DNA of 64,000 nt from Pacificimonas flava. Its GTDB lineage: Bacteria; Pseudomonadota; Alphaproteobacteria; Sphingomonadales; Sphingomonadaceae. Position numbers and translations under genes: made by a program. The stretch spans positions 94,857 through 158,856 of the forward strand of contig NZ_AMRV01000007.1 of NCBI RefSeq assembly GCF_000342165.1, written 5' to 3'. The first letter of the stretch is position 1. Every line of letters starts with the position of its first letter. Below the pieces are notes generated by a model. It saw nothing but the letters and a program-made list of their open reading frames with translations, made no database searches and was not told the origin of the DNA. Positions 58,733 to 64,000 of this stretch are shown piece after piece.

Positions 58733-60070
58733 ATGAGCAAGAAGCCCGCCGCGATCCGCGGCACCAACGATTTCATCGCGGAAGATGCCGCGCGGTTCGA
58801 TCAGGTCGTGGAGACCTTTCGGCGCGTCGCACGCCTTTACAATTTCAACTCCGTCCATGTCCCCGTGTTCGAGCATACGGGCGTTTTCGCCCGTTCTCTC
58901 GGCGAGACGACCGACGTCGTCGCCAAGGAAATGTACACGTTCGAGGATCGCAGCGGCGATTCGGTAACGCTCCGCCCGGAATTCACCGCTGGTATCGCCC
59001 GCGCCTATATTTCCAACGGTTGGCAGCAGCACGGCCAGATGAAGCTGGCGGCCTGGGGGCCCTGCTTCCGCTACGAGCGGCCGCAAAAAGGGCGCTTTCG
59101 GCAGTTCCACCAGCTCGACGCGGAAATGCTGGCAGCGCCCGACCCGATGGCGGACGTGGAGATCCTCGCGTTCGGACAGCAATTGCTGGAGGAACTGGGC
59201 ATTGCGAAGAGCGTCACCTTGCGCCTCAATACGCTCGGCGATCCAGAAAGCCGGGAGGCGTGGCAGACTGCGCTCCTCTCCCATTTCCGCGCGCATGAGC
59301 CGGAGCTGAGCGCCGACAGCCGCGACCGCCTGGCACGCAATCCGCTGCGCATTCTCGACAGCAAGGATGCCGCCGATCGGGCCATCGTCGCGGACGCGCC
59401 GGTAATCGACGATTACCTGTCCTCCGAAGCCGGGGCATGGTTCGCGGCGGTGCAGGAGGGACTGTCGGCCGCTGGCATCGCTTTCGAACGGGACGCCAGG
59501 CTGGTGCGCGGCCTCGATTATTACCGGCATACGGCGTTCGAGTTCGTGACCGACGCGCTGGGGGCACAAGGCACCGTGCTCGGCGGCGGTCGCTATGATG
59601 GGCTGATCGAGGCGATGGGCGGGCCGCCCACGCCCGCAATCGGCTGGGCAGCCGGTATCGAACGGCTTGCGCTCCTGCTGCCCGGCGCGGCCGGCGGCAA
59701 GGTCGACGTTGCCTTCATTCCCATGGACCGGGAGGCTGAGCTTGTCGGTGTGCGCCTGCTCGGTGCGCTGCGCAGCGGCGGCGGCATCAGCGCCGAGACC
59801 TTTGCCCGCGGCAATATGAAGAAGCGCATGCAGCGCGCGGATGCCAGCGGTGCGCGCCTTGCTCTTATTCTGGGCGAGGATGAGCGCGCCCGGCGCCGGG
59901 TGCAGGTGAAGGACCTCGCCGCGGGCGACCAGACCGCGCTCGCTTATGGCGATATCGGGTTCATCGGCGGCTATATGGCGGAACTCCGCCTGCGTGAGAT
60001 GGAAGGCGAGGGCGCCGAAATGCCGCCCTTTTCCGCCTGGCTTCCCGCAACCATGTTGACGACACGATGA
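58733..60070 (+). CDS. hisS: Histidyl-tRNA synthetase HisS
   Basis: This 445-residue class II synthetase charges tRNA(His). Motif 1 region is [20 protein letters not shown]; motif 2 is [19 protein letters not shown]; the His-specific [15 protein letters not shown] and motif 3 [23 protein letters not shown] follow. The C-terminal anticodon domain ends with a short extension. The start at ATG 58733 opens with [10 protein letters not shown]. It overlaps prfA in an ATGA. Confidence 0.97.
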   Translation: MSKKPAAIRGTNDFIAEDAARFDQVVETFRRVARLYNFNSVHVPVFEHTGVFARSLGETTDVVAKEMYTFEDRSGDSVTLRPEFTAGIARAYISNGWQQHGQMKLAAWGPCFRYERPQKGRFRQFHQLDAEMLAAPDPMADVEILAFGQQLLEELGIAKSVTLRLNTLGDPESREAWQTALLSHFRAHEPELSADSRDRLARNPLRILDSKDAADRAIVADAPVIDDYLSSEAGAWFAAVQEGLSAAGIAFERDARLVRGLDYYRHTAFEFVTDALGAQGTVLGGGRYDGLIEAMGGPPTPAIGWAAGIERLALLLPGAAGGKVDVAFIPMDREAELVGVRLLGALRSGGGISAETFARGNMKKRMQRADASGARLALILGEDERARRRVQVKDLAAGDQTALAYGDIGFIGGYMAELRLREMEGEGAEMPPFSAWLPATMLTTR

Positions 60071-61158
60071 GCAGCGCCCCCGCCGTCCCGCAAGAGCGTG
60101 TCGATGCGATCATCGGCCGCCACAGCGACCTCACTCATCAGATGGCCTCTGGGGACCTGCCGCCGGAGAAGTTCGTCGAGCTTTCGAAGGAATATGCCGA
60201 GCTCGACCCGGTGGCGTCCGCCGCCAAGTCGGTGCGGGCCCTGCGCGAGGAGGTCGCCGAACTGACGGCGATGGCCGCCGATAGTGCCAGCGATGCCGAC
60301 ATGCGCGAGCTTGCCGAAACGGAACTGGCGGCCGTCCAGAAGCGCCTGGTCGAGGGGGAGCGGCAATTGGCGCTGCTGATGCTGCCGAAGGATGTTGCCG
60401 ACCAGCGCTCCGCCATCCTTGAGATCCGCGCCGGTACGGGCGGGGAGGAAGCCGCGCTCTTCGCTGCCGATCTCTATCGCATGTATCAGCGCTATGCGGA
60501 GGGCCGGGGCTGGCGCGTCGAGACCATGGAGATGTCGGCTGCTGACGCTGGCGGGATCAAGGAAGTGATCGCCAATGTCAGCGGCACCGGCGTGTTCGCC
60601 AGGCTGAAGTTCGAATCGGGCGTCCACCGGGTCCAGCGCGTTCCGGCGACGGAGGCATCGGGCCGGATCCACACCAGCGCGGCCACCGTGGCCGTCCTGC
60701 CGGAGGCGGAGGATGTGGATATCGAGATCAACGACTCCGATCTGCGCGTCGACGTCTTCCGCGCGTCCGGGGCGGGCGGCCAGCACGTCAACACAACCGA
60801 CAGCGCGGTCCGCATCACGCATGTGCCGAGCGGGCTCGTGGTTTCGCAGCAGGACGAGAAGTCGCAGCACAAGAACCGGGCAAAGGCCATGAAGGTCCTG
60901 CGCGCCCGTCTGTTCGAAATGGAGCGGGAAAAGCTCGCGTCCGAGCGGGCCGGCGCGCGCAAGTCCATGGTCGGTTCCGGCGACCGGTCTGAACGGATCC
61001 GCACCTATAATTTTCCGCAGGGACGCGTTACCGATCACCGGATCAACCTGACGCTGCACAGATTGCCGAGCATTATCGAGGGCGAAATGGACGAGCTTAT
61101 CGGCGCCCTGATCGCAGAAGACGAGGCCGAGCGCCTGGCCGGTCTCGGGGCGCAGTGA
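60067..61158 (+). CDS. prfA: Peptide chain release factor 1
   Basis: This 363-residue factor terminates translation at UAA and UAG. The catalytic GGQ loop is [19 protein letters not shown], and the stop-codon recognition PxT motif sits in [47 protein letters not shown] text is present ([18 protein letters not shown] onward). The Gln of GGQ is methylated by PrmC, encoded next. Confidence 0.98.
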   Translation: MSSAPAVPQERVDAIIGRHSDLTHQMASGDLPPEKFVELSKEYAELDPVASAAKSVRALREEVAELTAMAADSASDADMRELAETELAAVQKRLVEGERQLALLMLPKDVADQRSAILEIRAGTGGEEAALFAADLYRMYQRYAEGRGWRVETMEMSAADAGGIKEVIANVSGTGVFARLKFESGVHRVQRVPATEASGRIHTSAATVAVLPEAEDVDIEINDSDLRVDVFRASGAGGQHVNTTDSAVRITHVPSGLVVSQQDEKSQHKNRAKAMKVLRARLFEMEREKLASERAGARKSMVGSGDRSERIRTYNFPQGRVTDHRINLTLHRLPSIIEGEMDELIGALIAEDEAERLAGLGAQ

Positions 61159-61168
61159 GCCTGCGCGC

Positions 61169-61999
61169 TTGACGGTCCCGCAGCAGGTTGCGGAGGGCGC
61201 GAGGCGTCTTGCCGCCGGCCGGGATCCCACCACCGCTCGGCTGGATGCGGAATTGCTGGCGGCGCATCTCGCCGGGATCAGCCGCGACCGACTGCTTCTT
61301 GATCCGCCTCCGGCTATGGACCAAGCGGCCTATGATGCCCTGATCGCGCGGCGTGCAGCGGCGGAGCCGCTTGCCCATATCGTCGGCGAAGCGGAGTTCT
61401 GGTCGCTGCCGATCCGCGTGAGTCGCCACGTTCTGACGCCGCGTCCCGACAGTGAGACGCTGATAGAGCTGGCGCTGGAGCTGCGCGGCGGACGTTCGAC
61501 ACGGACCATCGTCGACTATGGTACGGGAAGCGGCTGTCTCTTGCTTGCGGGACTTGCGGAATTTCCCGCGGCGGAGGGGCTGGGCATCGACCGAAGTGCC
61601 GCTGCCATCCGAGTCGCCAGCGAAAATGCGGCGCTGCTGGGGGTGGAGGGTCGTGCGGCGTTCCTGATCGGCGACTGGGCAGCCCTCGAAGCCGGCAAGT
61701 TCGACCTCCTCCTTTGTAACCCGCCCTATATCGAGGAGAATGCGGAGCTCGGCCCCGGTGTCCGCGACTATGAGCCTGCCGGTGCGCTGTTCGCCGGCGC
61801 GGACGGCCTCGCCGCCTACCGCGTGGTCCTGCCGCTTCTTCGCCGGCACCTTGCGCCGGACGGGCATGCGGTTGTCGAGATCGGTGCGGGACAGCAGGCC
61901 CAGGTGACGCAATTGGCGGCGCGGGCAGGGCTGGAGCCGGTGGGGGCACGGCGCGATCTCGGCGGGCATGTCCGCGCTCTCGGATTCTCCGTTCGGTGA
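61169..61999 (+). CDS. prmC: Release factor glutamine methyltransferase PrmC
   Basis: This 276-residue SAM-dependent enzyme methylates the GGQ glutamine of release factors. The catalytic NPPY is in LLLCNPPYIEENAELGP; the SAM site is VDYGTGSGCLLLAG; PRPDSETLIE is the interdomain motif. RVSRHVLTPRPDSETL fits the family. A TTG start at 61169 is required, as the frame has no earlier start after the prfA stop. Confidence 0.95.
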   Translation: MTVPQQVAEGARRLAAGRDPTTARLDAELLAAHLAGISRDRLLLDPPPAMDQAAYDALIARRAAAEPLAHIVGEAEFWSLPIRVSRHVLTPRPDSETLIELALELRGGRSTRTIVDYGTGSGCLLLAGLAEFPAAEGLGIDRSAAAIRVASENAALLGVEGRAAFLIGDWAALEAGKFDLLLCNPPYIEENAELGPGVRDYEPAGALFAGADGLAAYRVVLPLLRRHLAPDGHAVVEIGAGQQAQVTQLAARAGLEPVGARRDLGGHVRALGFSVR

Positions 62000-62214
62000 G
62001 CGTGCGAGGTGACGGTGACGCAGTCCCGGTAGCAGGCCGTCAAGAAAAAATGTCTTGGAATTGTCTGTCCGCATGGTATGGCTGGATATGTGGACGCCGC
62101 CTATCGGGGTAGATGGCGCCGTCTTCAGCAACTTTCGACAGATCGAATGTCGCCGGGCGACAGTTCGTAAATGCGCTTAGGAAAGCGCCTGATACCGGAC
62201 CAGGGGTTCGGTAA

Positions 62215-62781
62215 GTGAGGATCGAAACCAAACCCATGAGAAATCCGCAGTCGGGACGTCGCCGCCGTAGCGGCCGTTCGAACTCCGGGGGAATGCCCCA
62301 GAACCAGCAGCGTCAGCGTGGCAACGCCAACCAGCTGCTGGAAAAATACAAGAACATGGCCCGTGATGCCGCCCAGGCGGGCGAGCGTGTCCAGGCCGAA
62401 TATTATCTGCAGTTCGCGGATCATTATTTCCGCGTGGTGGCCGATATGCAGGCTCGCAAGGAAGAGCAGCAGGGCGCCAAGCGCCGGGGGCGCGGCGGCA
62501 ACGATGCCGACGATGATGATGACGAGGATGAGGATGACGATGATTCATCCGAAAACTCGCGTCAGGACCGCGGTCGCGGGCGGAACACTGCGCGCAAGGG
62601 GCGTGGTGGCCGCCAGGAGCAGGGGCGCGATGAAAATCGCGACGATGACGAGGATGATTCCGAAGGCGACGGCGATGACGACGCTGAGGAGGAAGAAGCG
62701 CAGGAGGAGCGGCCAAAGCCGCGCCGTCGCCAGCGCCGTCCCCGCGCCGACAGCGACCAGCGTGAGGCCGTCGACGCCTGA
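62215..62781 (+). CDS. DUF4167 protein with charged low-complexity tail
   Basis: The DUF4167 domain of this 188-residue protein is at the N-terminus: NPQSGRRRRSGRSNSGG, then NANQLLEKYKNMARDAAQAG and AEYYLQFADHYFRVVAD. The rest is low complexity, alternating Asp/Glu blocks (NDADDDDDEDEDDDD) and Arg blocks (KPRRRQRRPR). It is probably nucleic acid-associated. A GTG start at 62215 has AGGGG 8 nt upstream; ATG 62236 is the alternative. It follows hisS-prfA-prmC, as in many alphaproteobacteria. Confidence 0.92.
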   Translation: MRIETKPMRNPQSGRRRRSGRSNSGGMPQNQQRQRGNANQLLEKYKNMARDAAQAGERVQAEYYLQFADHYFRVVADMQARKEEQQGAKRRGRGGNDADDDDDEDEDDDDSSENSRQDRGRGRNTARKGRGGRQEQGRDENRDDDEDDSEGDGDDDAEEEEAQEERPKPRRRQRRPRADSDQREAVDA

Positions 62782-62806
62782 TCATACCGGGTAAGGGGCG
62801 GCGCCT

Positions 62807-63082
62807 TCAGTCGCCCCGGTCCCCGTCCTGCAACCAACCGCCGGGTTCTTGCCGCGCGGCTTCGTCGGCCGCGGCCTGATCGTGTCCGCTTTCGTTGGAC
62901 AGGAACATCAGGCCCATCAGCCCGGCAGCCAGGAACATGGACAGTGTGATCGCCAGCGTGACGGCGATCACCAGGTGCAGGCGAAGCGCCGTGTCGTTCG
63001 CCGCCATATAGATGAGCGCTGTCGCCGTCAGAGCTGCGGACGCAAGGCCCGCGCAGGCGAAAATCGTGCGAAAACGGCTCAT
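62807..63082 (-). CDS. Small two-helix membrane protein
   Basis: This 91-residue protein has two hydrophobic segments (TIFACAGLASAALTATALIYMAA and HLVIAVTLAITLSMFLAAGLMGLMF) and a polar, acidic C-terminal tail (ESGHDQAAADEAARQEPGG). It has no recognised family. It lies divergent from the CBS protein gene and convergent with the DUF4167 gene. Composition and two clear helices support a real inner-membrane protein; no function can be assigned. Confidence 0.75.
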   Translation of the reverse strand: MSRFRTIFACAGLASAALTATALIYMAANDTALRLHLVIAVTLAITLSMFLAAGLMGLMFLSNESGHDQAAADEAARQEPGGWLQDGDRGD

Positions 63083-63171
63083 ATGCCGTCCTTTCCGGAA
63101 AAGCTTTCCTTCCCCTTGGGGCTCTTTTGCGCAAAGCTCAACGCATAGGAGTGCCGAAGGGGAGGTGCCTT

Positions 63172-63597
63172 GTGAATATTGGGTCCATTATCAGGAACCG
63201 CGCAGAGGTGGTGAGTGTCCAGCCGGGCGCGCCGGTTCCAATGGTCATCGAAACGCTCGTCGAGCACCGCATCGGTGCGGTTCTCGTTCTCGAAGGCGAC
63301 CAAATCGCCGGCGTGTTGTCCGAACGGGACATTGTTCGCTGTCTCGCCGAGCAGGGCGAGGCGGCCCTTTCGAAATGCGCCAGCGATCTGATGACCGCCG
63401 ACGTCGTGACCGTCGCGCCGGACGAATCGGTGTATGAAGCGATGTCGAACATGACCCGCAGGCGCTTTCGTCACTTGCCGGTCGTCGACCGCGGCCGTCT
63501 TGTCGGGATCGTCTCGATGGGAGACCTGGTCAAGGCGCGGATCGATGAGGCCGAGCGGGAGGCGGAATCGCTGAAGGACTATATTCAGCACGCCTGA
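63172..63597 (+). CDS. Two-CBS-domain protein
   Basis: This 141-residue protein consists of a pair of CBS motifs (Bateman module): IETLVEHRIGAVLVLEGDQIAGVLSERDIVR and YEAMSNMTRRRFRHLPVVDRGRLVGIVSMGDLVK. Such modules bind adenosine nucleotides and report energy state. It starts at GTG 63172, with GGGGAGG 6 nt upstream. It stands alone; a partner is not obvious. Confidence 0.93.
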   Translation: MNIGSIIRNRAEVVSVQPGAPVPMVIETLVEHRIGAVLVLEGDQIAGVLSERDIVRCLAEQGEAALSKCASDLMTADVVTVAPDESVYEAMSNMTRRRFRHLPVVDRGRLVGIVSMGDLVKARIDEAEREAESLKDYIQHA

Positions 63598-63685
63598 CTG
63601 TCCGCTCGGATGGACGACCAGCGCCGGGAATTACCACAAATCACAGTGGCTTACCAAAATAATGACATTTTTGTTCAGATAGGTG
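63598..63685. other. Intergenic DNA upstream of a strong promoter
   Basis: About 88 bp with an AT-rich segment (63631-63680, including AATAATGACATTTTT) just before the promoter described next; it could serve as an UP element. A short minus-strand frame crossing it has no ribosome-binding site and is not considered a gene. Confidence 0.4.
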
Positions 63686-63715
63686 TTGACGGTTTTGTGA
63701 TGGTGGCCATATAAG
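63686..63715 (+). promoter_or_regulatory. Strong promoter, probably of an rRNA operon
   Basis: TTGACG (63686-63691) and TATAAG (63710-63715) are spaced by 18 bp and preceded by an AT-rich UP-like region. Downstream sequence resembles a sphingomonad rRNA leader. Confidence 0.6.
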
Positions 63716-64000
63716 CCGCTCAACGCTGACGGAGCGGACGCCGCTTCGCCAGACCCCATTCGATGCTTTGACCGGATGTCCGGCCTTGAAGGTGCGGGTG
63801 GGGATGTTATCGCTCTTTCTCATTGTCGTAGATGTAAGAAGGGACATGTGGGCGGCGGCCTGCGGTCCGGCAGCTCAAGGTGCCGTGTACCGTGGTAATG
63901 TTAAGTCGTTCACCTGTCCTTACACACCATTTGTAATGTGCAGGAATTGAACGGCTCCTTGAACGGATGTTTGGTTCGGGTTTCACCGATTTTCGGTGGG
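63716..64000 (+). ncRNA. Probable rRNA operon leader with boxA-like site; 16S gene expected beyond right edge
   Basis: This 285-bp stretch has no coding signs. At 63811-63822 CGCTCTTTCTCA resembles the boxA antitermination site (TGCTCTTTAACA). Further on, AAGGGACATGTGGGCGGCGG, TGTGCAGGAATTG and CTTGAACGGATGTTTGGTTC recall the leader preceding 16S rRNA in Sphingomonadales. This recognition is from memory. The window ends before any 16S sequence begins. Confidence 0.5.

Noticed and set aside
63641..63847. 68-codon minus-strand frame near the right edge
   Set aside because: It covers the promoter and leader, has no ribosome-binding site and no protein-like pattern.
1..64000. CRISPR arrays, tRNA genes and insertion sequences
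   Set aside because: No regularly spaced repeats, cloverleaf-like sequences, transposase genes or terminal inverted repeats were recognised; a tRNA search program would be needed to exclude tRNAs fully.

Overview
The window looks like part of a chromosome from a high-GC alphaproteobacterium, most likely of the order Sphingomonadales. The indications are the gene neighbourhoods (mipZ beside panC, divK beside a DUF3572 gene and rpmG, hisS-prfA-prmC-DUF4167), a PEP-CTERM protein ending in VPAPAA, an OmpA-like porin with a polyproline linker, two acyl-CoA dehydrogenases in tandem, and a right edge resembling a sphingomonad rRNA-operon leader. Genus cannot be assigned from sequence reading alone.

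Left region (1-18.7 kb). After the 3' end of a PhoX-type phosphatase gene and a PEP-CTERM protein lies an uninterrupted block of 21 plus-strand genes. In order and content it matches the structural cluster of alphaproteobacterial gene transfer agents (GTAs): small and large terminase, portal, a small membrane protein, prohead protease, HK97 capsid, head-tail adaptors, tail terminator, tail tube, tail chaperones, a very short tape measure, distal tail, hub, cell-wall peptidase and a host-contact tail protein. There is no integrase, repressor, replication or lysis gene. Three departures stand out. An 820-residue SGNH esterase-like protein plus a 93-residue fibre-adaptor-like protein sit between capsid and adaptor. 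The distal-tail gene carries a ~560-residue N-terminal extension. A promoter containing a perfect palindrome and followed by an intrinsic terminator precedes the whole cluster.

Middle region (18.8-35.7 kb): an OmpA-family porin with 28 consecutive prolines, an SCP2 protein, a small lipoprotein, a degenerate-EAL membrane protein, lipB, an MFS-GMC oxidoreductase pair, a low-molecular-weight phosphatase, thpR, a TesA-like esterase divergent from a YbbA/YbbP-type ABC exporter, a Bax-inhibitor-1 protein, clpA and two small YdcH-like proteins.

35.7-49.5 kb: the cytochrome c maturation operon ccmC-D-E-F-G-H-I (ccmD is only 42 residues), a periplasmic M3 peptidase, an M20 peptidase gene broken by one extra base in a C6/G6 run, two acyl-CoA dehydrogenases, Dps, ClpS and a phasin with a basic histone-like N-terminal half.

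49.5-64 kb: phosphomannomutase, a membrane J-protein, mipZ, panC, a soluble histidine kinase and a Sel1-like protein (both preceded by CtrA-like motifs), an acetyltransferase with a missing start codon, GDPD, RidA, a HAD phosphatase, DUF3572, divK, rpmG, hisS-prfA-prmC, DUF4167, a CBS protein, and a strong promoter with a boxA-like site that probably leads an rRNA operon beyond the right edge. No tRNA, CRISPR array or insertion sequence was recognised.
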